DNA of 39,303 nucleotides from Rhodospirillales bacterium (GTDB lineage: Bacteria > Pseudomonadota > Alphaproteobacteria > Rhodospirillales > UBA2165). The translations under genes were made by a program, and so were the position numbers. The notes under the pieces are model-generated. The model searched no databases. It was given only the letters and a program-made list of their open reading frames with translations, and was not told the origin of the DNA. Location: contig JAPPFK010000179.1 of NCBI GenBank assembly GCA_028823885.1, positions 1 to 39,303 of the forward strand, written 5' to 3'. Below, in pieces: positions 1-8,450 of the stretch. How positions within the stretch are numbered: the first letter of the stretch is position 1; each line of letters starts with the position of its first letter.

Positions 1-948
1 CTCATAGAACGTGTCCTTCAGCCACATGCCGCGCTCGCCGAGCATTTCGCCGTGATCGGCGGTGAAGATGATGACCGTGTTCTCGTCGAGCCCGGTTTCC
101 TTCAGCGCCGCCAGAACCGACCCGATTTTCTCGTCCACGTACGAGATCATGCCGTAATAGGCATGCCGCGCCGTCCGGATGTGATCGTCGGTGATGTCGT
201 AATATTGGTGCCCCATCGCGATGGCCCGCGTCTGGCTGAACGGATCCAATTCCTCGAACGGAATCTCCGGTACCCGCGGCAGGTCGATGTCCTCGTCCCG
301 GTAGCGGTCCCAGTACTTGTCCGAGATCACGTAGGGCGGGTGCGGGTGCGACAGGGAAACGGTGAAGAAGAACGGCCGGTCGTCGGTGTGCCGCACCAGG
401 TCATAGATTTTCTGGACCGCGTGGTATTCGACCTCGTCGTCGAAATCCATTTGCAGGGCCCGGATGCAGCGCCCGGACTCGATGACGTTCCGCACCCGTA
501 TGCCGCCGCCTTTCCTGAAGTTCTGGTCCCAGTTGGGCGTCCATGAGAAATCGGACGGATAAATGTCCGTCGTCAGCCGTTCCTCGTAGCCATGGTATTG
601 GTCCGGGCCGATGAAATGCATCTTGCCGCAGAGCGTCGTCGAATAGCCGAGCGCCTTCAGGTAATGGGCGAGCGTCGGAATCTCGGCGAAAAATTCCGCC
701 CCGTTGTCCCATTGGGAAATATTGTACGGCAGCCGGCCGGCGAGCATCGACGCTCTCGAGGGCGAGCACAGGGGGAAATTGCTGTAGGCGTTCTCGAAAA
801 CGACGCTTTTGGCGGCCAGCTCGTCCAGGTGCGGCGTCTTGACCAGCGGATGCCCATGGACCGGCAAGGCGGCCGGCACCAACTGATCCACCTGAATGAA
901 GAGGATATTCGGACGTGAAGCGCCCGGGTTTTCATTGGTCGTGTTCAT
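1..948 (-). CDS. Choline-sulfatase-like type I sulfatase (C-terminus beyond left edge)
   Basis: Hydrolyses sulfate esters; the sequence most resembles choline-sulfatase (BetC), which releases choline and sulfate in the cytoplasm. The frame is open from an ATG at 948 to base 1 (316 codons) with no stop, so the C-terminal part lies outside the window. The N-terminus NILFIQVDQL carries the first metal-binding Asp. The sulfatase signature C61-S-P-S-R65 supplies the cysteine converted to formylglycine. GKMHFIGPDQYHGYEERL and TTDIYPSDFSWTPNWD are segments characteristic of choline-sulfatases, and TADHGEMLGERGMWLKD is the second metal-site region. No signal peptide is seen. It is the last visible gene of a minus-strand operon, 39 bases after the alcohol dehydrogenase. 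The sulfatase family is certain; choline as substrate is inferred from motif similarity. Confidence 0.9.
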   Translation of the reverse strand, partial: MNTTNENPGASRPNILFIQVDQLVPAALPVHGHPLVKTPHLDELAAKSVVFENAYSNFPLCSPSRASMLAGRLPYNISQWDNGAEFFAEIPTLAHYLKALGYSTTLCGKMHFIGPDQYHGYEERLTTDIYPSDFSWTPNWDQNFRKGGGIRVRNVIESGRCIRALQMDFDDEVEYHAVQKIYDLVRHTDDRPFFFTVSLSHPHPPYVISDKYWDRYRDEDIDLPRVPEIPFEELDPFSQTRAIAMGHQYYDITDDHIRTARHAYYGMISYVDEKIGSVLAALKETGLDENTVIIFTADHGEMLGERGMWLKDTFYE

Positions 949-987
949 CGCTTTTCCCCACTTTCGAAATCCAAGGGTCCGTGCCGG

Positions 988-2175
988 TCAGGCCTCGAGC
1001 TCCCCGTTGATCGCCATGGCGTACAGCCGCCGGGACTCCGTCTCGCCGAGAGGGACCGGATTGTTGCGGCCCGGCCGTTCCCGGGCGGTCATCGCCGCGA
1101 GCCGGCCGGCATGTTCATCCCGAATACCGACGTCCGAAAGAGTATGCGGAATGCCGATGTCCCGGCGCAACGCCACCACCCAATCCAATACCGCGTCGAA
1201 CGACGGGTTGGGCAGGCCGAGGTGGCGGGCCAGTGTCGTCATCCGCTCCTCGATGGCCGGCCGATTGAAGGCAAGCACGTAGGGCATGACCACGCCGTTG
1301 GTGAGACCGTGATGGACATCATGCACGGCGCCGATCGGGTGGCTCATGGCGTGCATCCCCCCCAGCCCCTTCTGGAACGCGACCGCCCCCATACTCGATG
1401 CCGCCATCATGTAGGTGCGCGCCGCAAGGTTGCCGCCGTCGCGCACGGCAACGGAGAGCCATTCCTTGATGAGCCGCATGCCCCCCAAGGCGACGCTCTC
1501 GGAAAACGGATGAAACTGCCTGGTGCAGTAGGCTTCGAGATTGTGCGACAGCGCATCCATGCCGGTCGCTGCGGTGATGTCCGCCGGCAAGTCCAGGGTC
1601 AGCTCGGGATCGATGATGGCGAGATTGGGCATCGCGTCCGGGTGGGAGACGTTCCGCTTCGTCTGGGCCTCCTCGTCGATAATGATCGCGCCCCGGCTGA
1701 CCTCGGACCCGGTTCCGGCGGTCGTGGGAACGGCAATCAGCGGGGCTGGGGGTGCGATATCGTCAACGTCGACGTCCTCGCCGATGATGGTGAAATCCCA
1801 GATCGGCCGGGTTTGGCCGGCGAGGTTCGCGATCGCCTTCGCGGCATCGATACTGCTGCCGCCGCCGAATGCGATCACGCCGTTGCAGCCGTTCTCGCGA
1901 TAGACGGCGACGCCGTCGATGACATTGCGGGCGACCGGGTTTCCCTTGACGTCCGAATAGACGGTGGCGGCGAGCCCCGCCGATTGGACTGTCCCGAGCG
2001 TGCCCGCCGTCATCGGCAGTTCGAGCAGGCCGGGGTCGGTGACCAGCAGCGGGCGGGTCATGCCCAGCGACCGGCAGGCACCGGGCAGCTCGTCTATGCG
2101 GCCGGGTCCAAACCGCACACTTGTCGGATATTTCCAATCGCCGCGAAGGGTCGCGGGGTCGATCTCCATGTCCAT
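988..2175 (-). CDS. Iron-containing alcohol dehydrogenase (group III)
   Basis: NAD(P)-dependent oxidation of an alcohol, or reduction of an aldehyde, by a group III metal-dependent dehydrogenase of 395 residues, the usual length. The nucleotide-binding segment GGGSSIDAAKAIA (about 104-116) is present. The metal ligands can be aligned with those of FucO: D207, H211, H275 and H289 (MDALSH, GGMHAMSHP, VHHG). The start at 2175 follows GGAGGA closely; an in-frame ATG at 2169 has better spacing and is the alternative. It lies 22 bases downstream of a sulfotransferase and just upstream of the sulfatase, so it is probably co-transcribed with both. An alcohol freed by desulfation is a plausible substrate, but the sequence does not show this. 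Confidence 0.93.
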   Translation of the reverse strand: MDMEIDPATLRGDWKYPTSVRFGPGRIDELPGACRSLGMTRPLLVTDPGLLELPMTAGTLGTVQSAGLAATVYSDVKGNPVARNVIDGVAVYRENGCNGVIAFGGGSSIDAAKAIANLAGQTRPIWDFTIIGEDVDVDDIAPPAPLIAVPTTAGTGSEVSRGAIIIDEEAQTKRNVSHPDAMPNLAIIDPELTLDLPADITAATGMDALSHNLEAYCTRQFHPFSESVALGGMRLIKEWLSVAVRDGGNLAARTYMMAASSMGAVAFQKGLGGMHAMSHPIGAVHDVHHGLTNGVVMPYVLAFNRPAIEERMTTLARHLGLPNPSFDAVLDWVVALRRDIGIPHTLSDVGIRDEHAGRLAAMTARERPGRNNPVPLGETESRRLYAMAINGELEA

Positions 2176-2197
2176 CTATCCTCCAATTGCGCCCCGT

Positions 2198-3325
2198 TCA
2201 CTCCTTGGGATGCGTGCCGAATCTGGTCTTCAACCGGGCCTGCTCGGCAATGGTCTCCATCCAAAGGCGGGCATTGGGGTCCTGGTCCCGGGGCCGGTCG
2301 GCATCGTTCCAGATTCCCTCCCGCCGGCGCTCCTCCCAGCGTTCGACGAGCCCCTCGTTGAACCGGCTGAACGCGTACTGATGCCCCATCAAATCGAAAT
2401 TCGCCGCGCGGGTGCGCATGTCCATTTCCAGCAACAATGCCGCGTCCTCGGCGCTGGTCTCGATGGGATCGACATCGATTTCGTAGCTGTTCTCCGCCAA
2501 TTCCTCACCCGCGACACCGGCAAAGATCCGCTGCTCCCGAATGCTCAGGTACTGCTTGTATTCGCCGATCAGTTCGTCGGTCACCGGCCTGGCGATGGGG
2601 GCATGGTCGGGATTCCTGCCCCGGTTCCGGGCATAGGCGGTTTCATGAAACCCGAGCATGTCCGGGCTGTAGTCCTCGCCGAGAAAACCGCATATCCGTT
2701 CGAGCGTTTGCTCCGGCTCGCGGACCAGATCCTCGTAGCGGACATCGAGCCATTGGGAGCCATCCAGCCGGGCGCGCCAGTGACGCGCCGCAGCCTGGAA
2801 CTTCTTCCACAGTTCCGCCGCCGCATACACGTTGGTCGGCCCGAACTTGGACTGCATGTAGGTCGCCCCGCTGTCGCGGCCGTCGCGGGTGATAAAGACG
2901 ATCTGGGCGTTGGGAAAATCCTCCAGGATCGACGCCACATGAAAGATATTCTGCGGACACTTTTCCACCCATCTCGGCTTGCCTTTCTTTGATACAAACC
3001 AGTTCATCACGCCGGCGAAGGCGCCCGGAAACGTCCTCTCCGGCACGTGGATCAGGATCTCGTCCAGTATGGTGTCTTCGTCCACCTCGATCCCGAAGAA
3101 GGGAACCAGAAGGCCGAACATCATTTCATGAAGAAGGACACGAAAGTTTTCCTCCTTCGAGATGTCGCCATAGGTGTGCAGATAGGCCCTGAACCGCGGG
3201 TAGTACCAAGTGACCTCGGGAACCGCGATGCGCGGGTGGGACCCGATCATCAGCATCAGCATGGTGGTGCCGGAGCGCTCATACCCGCCGATAAAGATCG
3301 GCGCTTCATCCAGGGTTATCGCCAC
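2198..3325 (-). CDS. Sulfotransferase family protein (PAPS-dependent type), copy 1
   Basis: A 375-residue sulfotransferase that should transfer sulfate from PAPS to an acceptor hydroxyl or amine. The 5'-phosphosulfate loop is at residues 12-22 (IGGYERSGTTM). The 3'-phosphate site is in FITRDGRDSGATYM, near 145-160. WVEKCPQN is the usual conserved segment between them. The C-terminal ~100 residues are acidic and arginine-rich with no family I recognise. There is no signal peptide or membrane segment, so it is cytoplasmic. It is about as long as the upstream gene and clearly its paralogue: the same IFIGGYERSGTT or IFVLGCHRSGTT opening, ISVPEV/IAVPEV, and the same DGRD site. The pair is a local duplication that has diverged. 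The acceptor is unknown. Confidence 0.88.
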   Translation of the reverse strand: MAITLDEAPIFIGGYERSGTTMLMLMIGSHPRIAVPEVTWYYPRFRAYLHTYGDISKEENFRVLLHEMMFGLLVPFFGIEVDEDTILDEILIHVPERTFPGAFAGVMNWFVSKKGKPRWVEKCPQNIFHVASILEDFPNAQIVFITRDGRDSGATYMQSKFGPTNVYAAAELWKKFQAAARHWRARLDGSQWLDVRYEDLVREPEQTLERICGFLGEDYSPDMLGFHETAYARNRGRNPDHAPIARPVTDELIGEYKQYLSIREQRIFAGVAGEELAENSYEIDVDPIETSAEDAALLLEMDMRTRAANFDLMGHQYAFSRFNEGLVERWEERRREGIWNDADRPRDQDPNARLWMETIAEQARLKTRFGTHPKE

Positions 3326-3397
3326 GCCACGCTCCTCTCTCCCGTCCTCCCGGCGACCGCCAACCGAAATTCAGCAGGTCCGGCGGCGGACGGCCCG

Positions 3398-4549
3398 CTA
3401 ATAATACCGCCTCGGAATTCCAAACTCGGTCTTCCACTTCCTCGGCGCTCCCCGCCCCATGATGGTGTCCTCATTGGGATCGCCTATGGGGAACTCGTCG
3501 GGGACATCGGCATCGGTCCAGATGCCCTGCCGTTTACGTGCTTCCCGTTGATCCACCAGCCATTCGATGTAGCTGTCCCGCATATGGCCTCGGGCATGCA
3601 ACAGGGCCGCCCGCATTCTGCCGTTCTGCTCACGGAAGTTTTCGAGAGCCTCCTCGGACAGTTCCTCCGGCTCGTAGTCCAGTTCGTAGCCGTTTTCCGT
3701 CTGAACATCCCCGGCGATGGCGGCGAATATCCGCTGATCCTTGACGCTGAGAAGCTCCTTGTAGACGCCGATGAAGCGGTCGCTCACCGGTTCGGCCAAC
3801 GGCGCGGGCGAGACGCCCCCCGGGTTCTTCACCACCCGGGCTCTGGTCTGGGCGACCTCGGATTGATGGAAATCGAGCATGGACGGCGAGTATTCCTCGC
3901 CGATGAACTCACAGATCCGGCGCAGTGTTGCCTCCGGCTCACGAGCCAGGGTTTCGTACTTGATGTCCATCCACTCCGAGGGGTCCAGCGTCTCCCGCCA
4001 GGGCTTCACCGCTTCGAGAAACAGCTTCCAGCGTTCGGCGGCGGACACCATGTTGTACAGGCCGTGCCGGGAATGCAGGGTTTCGGCGCAATTGTCCCGA
4101 CCATCCCGGGTGATGTAGATGAACTGTGCGTTGGGGAAGTCCTCCTTTATCTGTTTGACAAAGAAGCTGTTGTTGGGGGACTTCTCGGCCCACCGCGGTT
4201 TGTTTCCATCCTCCCGGGCGTGCCGCTCGAGGACGGCATTGAAGATGCCGGCGAAACTTCTCTCCTTCGCATCGGCCATGATCTCGTCGACGATGGTCGC
4301 CGGATTTACGTCCATGCCGAAGTAGGGCGGGATGAGGCCGCCAACCATCTCGTCGGCGAGGGTTCTGAAATTCTCCTCGTCGTTCAGATCCCCATAGCTG
4401 TAGAGATACGGGCGAAACCGCTGGTAATACCAGGCAACCTCCGGCACGGATATCCGTGGATGCGCGCCGATCATCAGCATGAGCATGGTGGTGCCGGAAC
4501 GGTGGCACCCGAGGACAAAGATCGGTTTTTCGTCCAAGGTTATGCTCAT
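3398..4549 (-). CDS. Sulfotransferase family protein (PAPS-dependent type), copy 2
   Basis: First gene of the visible minus-strand operon, encoding 383 residues. The phosphosulfate-binding loop is FVLGCHRSGTTMLMLMIG at about 11-28. The 3'-phosphate site is YITRDGRDNCAE, near 145-157, with WAEKSPNN upstream of it. It shares the domain order and many residues with the next gene downstream (2198-3325) but differs enough to suggest distinct acceptors. ATG at 4549 directly precedes the conserved ITLDEKPIF opening, which the paralogue also has (ITLDEAPIF), so the start is well supported. The neighbouring sulfatases remove sulfate while these enzymes add it, an odd pairing discussed in the findings. 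The acceptor is not predictable from sequence. Confidence 0.88.
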   Translation of the reverse strand: MSITLDEKPIFVLGCHRSGTTMLMLMIGAHPRISVPEVAWYYQRFRPYLYSYGDLNDEENFRTLADEMVGGLIPPYFGMDVNPATIVDEIMADAKERSFAGIFNAVLERHAREDGNKPRWAEKSPNNSFFVKQIKEDFPNAQFIYITRDGRDNCAETLHSRHGLYNMVSAAERWKLFLEAVKPWRETLDPSEWMDIKYETLAREPEATLRRICEFIGEEYSPSMLDFHQSEVAQTRARVVKNPGGVSPAPLAEPVSDRFIGVYKELLSVKDQRIFAAIAGDVQTENGYELDYEPEELSEEALENFREQNGRMRAALLHARGHMRDSYIEWLVDQREARKRQGIWTDADVPDEFPIGDPNEDTIMGRGAPRKWKTEFGIPRRYY

Positions 4550-4972
4550 GTTCTCGGACCTCCCTTGCTGGTTTCATTGAGAATTCGGCAATCGGACCTT
4601 GCCGCTTCTCATCCAAAGATTGATCCGTCCAGAATACGGCCAGCGCTTGGGTCAAAATGTTCCTCGTTTAACAATGTCCCTCGACGGTGTGACCCGCCTG
4701 CCGGCCCCGTAGGGTTTCAGGTCCCCCAACAGCTATGGCATCGCGCTCCGTCGGCCGGCGGGCTTAACCCGCATTTCTCACCGGGGTTACTGCCGAGGGG
4801 CTGTTCACTCATTCCAGTATCTCCCGGGTGGCCTGGGCATCAGTTTGCTATCATGGCGTCGATGCACGGACCAGTTTGTCGGATCGATTACATTCTTTTC
4901 GTGTGGACGCCTCCACTATCCCGGAATACCCGAACCGAACAGGTAGCGTCAATCTGACCGGGAGCCGCCGAA
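4550..4972. promoter_or_regulatory. Divergent intergenic region between sulfotransferase operon and sulfatase
   Basis: These 423 bases separate two divergently transcribed units and must hold promoters for both. No convincing gene, tRNA or terminator is seen. The open frames crossing it are continuations of antisense frames through the sulfotransferases. No clear operator dyad was recognised. Confidence 0.4.
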
Positions 4973-6481
4973 GTGCCCGACAAACCGAACATCGTTCTCC
5001 TCATGCCCGACCAACAGCGGGCGGATATGCTCGGCTCCGCGGGCGATCCCATAGCCAAGACGCCGAGCACGGACCGGCTGGCGGGTGAGGGCGTCCAATT
5101 CAGCAATGTCTACGTCCAGGGGCCCCTCTGCATGCCGGCGCGGGCATCCCTTCTCACCGAACGCTACGTGCGGGATCACGGTGTCTTCGAGAACATGTCC
5201 GAGGTCCACGATGCCGTTCCGACCTACGCGCAGGCGCTACAGCAGGCCGGATACCACACGGCCGTCATCGGGAAGACCCACTTCTGGCGCCATATTCCGC
5301 CGCGGGTGAAGCACGCCGATGAGCGAATTGGCCAACTCAACGGCTACGGCTTTACCGAGGTGCTGGAGACGGTCGGCAAGGAAGCGACCTACTTCCTGAA
5401 CACCAAGTACACCGATTTCCTCGAAAGCCGGGACCTGCTGGACACCTACCGCGACTACCTGGGCTCCAGACAGAAGCACAAGCGCAAGGCCGCTCCCGAT
5501 GTGCCGCCCTACCGGGCCTGGCAGGCCGATCCCATCCCGCTGCCGCTGGACGCCTATCAGGATGCCTGGCTCGGCGACTTCACGGCCGAGTGGCTGGAAA
5601 ACTATGACGGCGACAAGCCGTTCTTCGTTCAGATCGGATTTCCGGGCCCTCACGACCCCTGGGATGCGCCGCAGGAGGCGGTGGATTGGTACGACGGCGT
5701 CGACATACCGATGCCGGGGTCCCTCAAGCGGCCGGAGGTTCCGGAATCGGGCCCGCTCTCGATCTTCCTAAGGGCATTCTTGCGGTACTGCGACTCGGAA
5801 ACCATGACCGACGAAGCGATCGTCAAACTGCGCCGCGCCTACTACGCGAATATGAGCATCATCGACCGGTCCATCAAAAAGATCGTCGACGCTCTCGAAC
5901 GGACCGGCAGGCTGGAAAACACCTGGGTAATCTATACCTCCGATCACGGGGAGATGATGGGCGAGCACCGGATGATCAAGAAGATGGTGTTCTTCGATCA
6001 GGCGGTGAAGGTCCCGCTCATTATTCGTCCACCGGCGGGCACGAAGGCCGGCCAAGTCGACGATCTAATTCAGCACATGGATATCTCGGCAACCATCCGG
6101 GATATCGCCGATGCCGAACTGCCCACGTCCGAGGGCCGTTCACTGCTGCCCGCCGTTACGGGCGAAGGCGCGGCCCCGGACCACAAGGTGGCGATCAGCG
6201 AATCCTACGGCATGGGGATGTTCAAGACGGACCGGTACAAGCTCGTCGTCTACGAAGACGAACGCACGCCGGCACAATTGTTCGACAGCGAGACCGACCC
6301 CCTCGAAGACAACAACCTCGTGGACGATCCGAAGCATGCGGACGTGGTTGACGGGATGATGGACGAACACGTCCTGCCGTTCCTGAGTTATCGTCCTCTA
6401 CGGCCCCACCGGAGTTTGATCGAGCGCCAGACCGTTGGCGGTTCCGTCTTCTATCTGCCCGATCCGGCCGACTTCAACTGA
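4973..6481 (+). CDS. Type I sulfatase (arylsulfatase family)
   Basis: A complete 502-residue formylglycine-dependent sulfatase. The N-terminal metal motif is NIVLLMPDQQ (D13, Q14). The signature C53-M-P-A-R57 holds the cysteine to be oxidised to formylglycine. GFPGPHDPW and YTSDHGEMMGEHRMIKK are the conserved mid-protein and second metal-site segments. The start is GTG at 4973, chosen because the conserved strand NIVLLMPDQQ begins five codons later and no upstream in-frame ATG fits; GGGAG lies about ten bases upstream. No signal peptide is visible, so a cytoplasmic location is likely. The substrate is unknown; it does not carry the choline-sulfatase segments of the sulfatase at 1-948. It ends only nine bases before the converging gene at 6491. 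Confidence 0.93.
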   Translation: MPDKPNIVLLMPDQQRADMLGSAGDPIAKTPSTDRLAGEGVQFSNVYVQGPLCMPARASLLTERYVRDHGVFENMSEVHDAVPTYAQALQQAGYHTAVIGKTHFWRHIPPRVKHADERIGQLNGYGFTEVLETVGKEATYFLNTKYTDFLESRDLLDTYRDYLGSRQKHKRKAAPDVPPYRAWQADPIPLPLDAYQDAWLGDFTAEWLENYDGDKPFFVQIGFPGPHDPWDAPQEAVDWYDGVDIPMPGSLKRPEVPESGPLSIFLRAFLRYCDSETMTDEAIVKLRRAYYANMSIIDRSIKKIVDALERTGRLENTWVIYTSDHGEMMGEHRMIKKMVFFDQAVKVPLIIRPPAGTKAGQVDDLIQHMDISATIRDIADAELPTSEGRSLLPAVTGEGAAPDHKVAISESYGMGMFKTDRYKLVVYEDERTPAQLFDSETDPLEDNNLVDDPKHADVVDGMMDEHVLPFLSYRPLRPHRSLIERQTVGGSVFYLPDPADFN

Positions 6482-6490
6482 CGCGCCGGG

Positions 6491-7498
6491 TTAGTAGTCG
6501 CCGCCCGCCAGGGTCTTGGCGAGATCAAACATATAGGAAGCCCGCTCCAGTGACGTGTCGAGCGAGACGTCAAGGGCCTGATCCGCGACGGTCTCGGCCC
6601 CGGGCCGCAGCCAGACCCCCTCGGGTGTCTGGGTATCGCACACCCACGTCCAGACTTTGTCGCTGAGCCGGCCGAACTTCTTGTCGCCGGTCGCGGCAAA
6701 CATGGCGCCGGCGCCCCAGGCGACCTTCCCATTGGTGATGATCGCGTAGACCTCATCGTCGCAACGGGAGACGATGTCGTAGATCCGGTCGCCGGCTTTC
6801 TTCCACTTCTCGTCGCCGGTCCACCGGTAGAGGCCGGCAAACGCGACCATCGCCATCCCCAGATACCAGTACACCTGGCCCGTCTCGCCGATCATCACGG
6901 CATAGAGGTTGGCCGGCCGGCCGGTCATGTCGGTGATGATTTCGCCGGAGCCGTCGCGCCGGAGATAAAGCGCTTCGCCGCCGCCGTCCTGATCGTCGAG
7001 CATTTGGGCGAGGAAGTCGCCGCAGCGGACGGCGGCTTCGCGCCGGCCCATCGCCAGCATCGCGATCGCCGTGGAGCAGGTGTTTCCCCAGTCCGTTTCG
7101 CGGTCCCGGCCTTCGACCGACGAATTCGTCAAAACGCCGCCGGTCTCCGCGTCCATTTCGGATTCCAGGAAATCGCCGGTTGGAACCGAAAGGTCATAGA
7201 AGCCGAGGGTGTGGAGACCGCGCCCGATCCAGGCATTGCGGTAGTTCTTCGACCCGCCGGAAGTCGGATCGTCCGTCACCGCATGAAAATCGCCGTTCCG
7301 GAAGAAGGTGCTTTTGAGATGGTTCGCCACGGCGGCGGCTTCCCCGACCCGGCCCGCCAGGGCGAAGGCCATGGGCGCCTTGTAATAGGCAAGAATGCGT
7401 TCCTCGACACCGCCAAAGCTGCCGTCCTCGTTGAGGTGGCCGGATGCCCATTCGACGGTTTTATTGCCGGCTTCGATCAGTTGCTGCGCTGTAAACAT
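6491..7498 (-). CDS. Alpha/alpha-toroid (six-hairpin-like) protein of unknown function
   Basis: A 335-residue protein that I cannot assign to a named family. It contains repeated helical segments with paired aromatic, glycine and tryptophan residues (WIGRGLHTLGFYDL, DWGNTCSTAIAMLAMGR, VYWYLGMAMVAFAGLYRWTGD, KVAWGAGAMFAATGDKKF). This pattern is typical of alpha/alpha-toroid folds such as six-hairpin glycosidases and terpene-cyclase-like proteins. No signal peptide is seen. The start at 7498 is preceded by GGAGGCGAGAAGC; a longer frame to 7684 exists, but its extra 62 residues look non-coding and overlap the divergent regulator's upstream region. It is divergent from the Crp-type regulator at 7676, which may control it. 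A role on a sugar or polysaccharide would suit the fold but is a guess. Confidence 0.75.
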   Translation of the reverse strand: MFTAQQLIEAGNKTVEWASGHLNEDGSFGGVEERILAYYKAPMAFALAGRVGEAAAVANHLKSTFFRNGDFHAVTDDPTSGGSKNYRNAWIGRGLHTLGFYDLSVPTGDFLESEMDAETGGVLTNSSVEGRDRETDWGNTCSTAIAMLAMGRREAAVRCGDFLAQMLDDQDGGGEALYLRRDGSGEIITDMTGRPANLYAVMIGETGQVYWYLGMAMVAFAGLYRWTGDEKWKKAGDRIYDIVSRCDDEVYAIITNGKVAWGAGAMFAATGDKKFGRLSDKVWTWVCDTQTPEGVWLRPGAETVADQALDVSLDTSLERASYMFDLAKTLAGGDY

Positions 7499-7675
7499 GC
7501 TTCTCGCCTCCAAATGTCCCCTGTATCTCCCCTCCCGGGTGCCCGGGGCCGGTTGCGGAGTCAGGGTCTTCGACGCCAGGGCGCAGGCGCCAGTTCCTCC
7601 GGCCCTTACAAATCCCCGAAATTTTAGGCAAAATCCAGAAAACGAAATGTTGGGCAGCCGACAAACAGGAAAGCG
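7499..7675. promoter_or_regulatory. Divergent promoter region with a short dyad
   Basis: 177 bases between the toroid gene and the Crp-type regulator. A perfect short dyad ATTTT-AGGC-AAAAT lies at 7621-7634, about 40 bases before the regulator's start, in a locally AT-rich patch. It could be an operator for autoregulation or part of the promoter; at five bases per arm it is weak evidence. CAGGAAAGCG just before 7676 serves as the ribosome-binding site. Confidence 0.35.
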
Positions 7676-8401
7676 ATGGATCAAGCGGTGCCGAATAGCC
7701 GGGAAAATCGGAAGAGCTTCCTCGCCGGCAATTACTGGTTTACCGGTCTACCGGCCGGGGTCATCGACCATCTGGCCCATGTCTCGACGGTCAAAATCCT
7801 CCCCGACGGAACGCTTTTCGTGACGCGGGATGACATTCCCACGCACCTCGCGACCATCGTCCGCGGCGGTCTCCGCAGCATGAGTTCGTCGGTCGAGGGC
7901 GTCGAGCATGTCTTCTCCATCCTCACGGAGGGAAACATCTGGGGCATCACGTCGGTCATGGATGGCGAGAATAACCCCAACGAGGTCTATGCCTATGGAG
8001 AGACCGAGTTGCTGTTGATCCATCGCAACGATTTCAAGGCTGCGCTCGATCGCTTCCCCGACCTCTACGATATGGTCGCCCGCCTTATGAGCTATCGGCT
8101 GCGCAAGGCATACACCCTCATAGAAAACCTTGCCTTGAACCCGATCGAGACGCGGCTCATTCGTACGATCGTCTCGATGGCGCTTGCCCAGCGCGAACAC
8201 ATCGGTGTCGAGGCCGTCGACCTGAAGATCACCCAGGAAGAGTTGGGAAGGATCATCAAGTCGACCCGGCCGACCGTGAACAAACATCTGAAACATTTGG
8301 AAGCGCTGGACCTGATCCAAGTCGAGTACGGCCGCATCCATGTTCCCGACATCGACAAGCTCGAGGCCCACGCCGGCGGCGAGGTCGTCTATTTCCGTTA
8401 G
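7676..8401 (+). CDS. Crp/Fnr-family transcriptional regulator
   Basis: A 241-residue DNA-binding regulator. Residues about 20-135 form a cyclic-nucleotide-binding-type beta-roll (FTGLPAGVIDHLAHVSTVK, then LATIVRGGLRSM and GNIWGITSVM). A long dimerisation helix follows, around 125-155. A winged helix-turn-helix comes next, with the recognition region TQEELGRIIKSTRPTVNKHL at 186-205. There is no cysteine in the protein, so an FNR-type iron-sulfur cluster is excluded. The effector pocket is too diverged to name a ligand by eye. It is divergent from the toroid protein gene, the most likely local target, and convergent with the dehydrogenase at 8451. It could also act on the sulfatase genes. Confidence 0.92.
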   Translation: MDQAVPNSRENRKSFLAGNYWFTGLPAGVIDHLAHVSTVKILPDGTLFVTRDDIPTHLATIVRGGLRSMSSSVEGVEHVFSILTEGNIWGITSVMDGENNPNEVYAYGETELLLIHRNDFKAALDRFPDLYDMVARLMSYRLRKAYTLIENLALNPIETRLIRTIVSMALAQREHIGVEAVDLKITQEELGRIIKSTRPTVNKHLKHLEALDLIQVEYGRIHVPDIDKLEAHAGGEVVYFR

Positions 8402-8405
8402 AGAC

Positions 8406-8438
8406 GGGTCCGGCGGGCCGCCGAACCGGGCCGGACTC
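8406..8438. terminator. GC-rich hairpin between convergent genes
   Basis: GGGTCCGGC at 8406-8414 can pair with GCCGGACTC at 8430-8438 (nine pairs, one G-T) across a 15-base loop, in the 49-base gap between two convergent genes. There is no clear T-run on either side, so termination is only plausible. Confidence 0.3.
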
Positions 8439-8450
8439 CCTTAGGCTTCC

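Noticed and set aside
3047..4957. A 636-codon open frame on the plus strand
   Set aside because: It is antisense to both sulfotransferases, whose minus-strand frames carry clear motifs. Long antisense frames are common in high-G+C DNA, and this one resembles nothing.
4550..4972. A possible insertion-sequence end around AACCCGCATTTCTCACC
   Set aside because: It reminded me of IS1380-type ends, but I see no inverted partner and no transposase.
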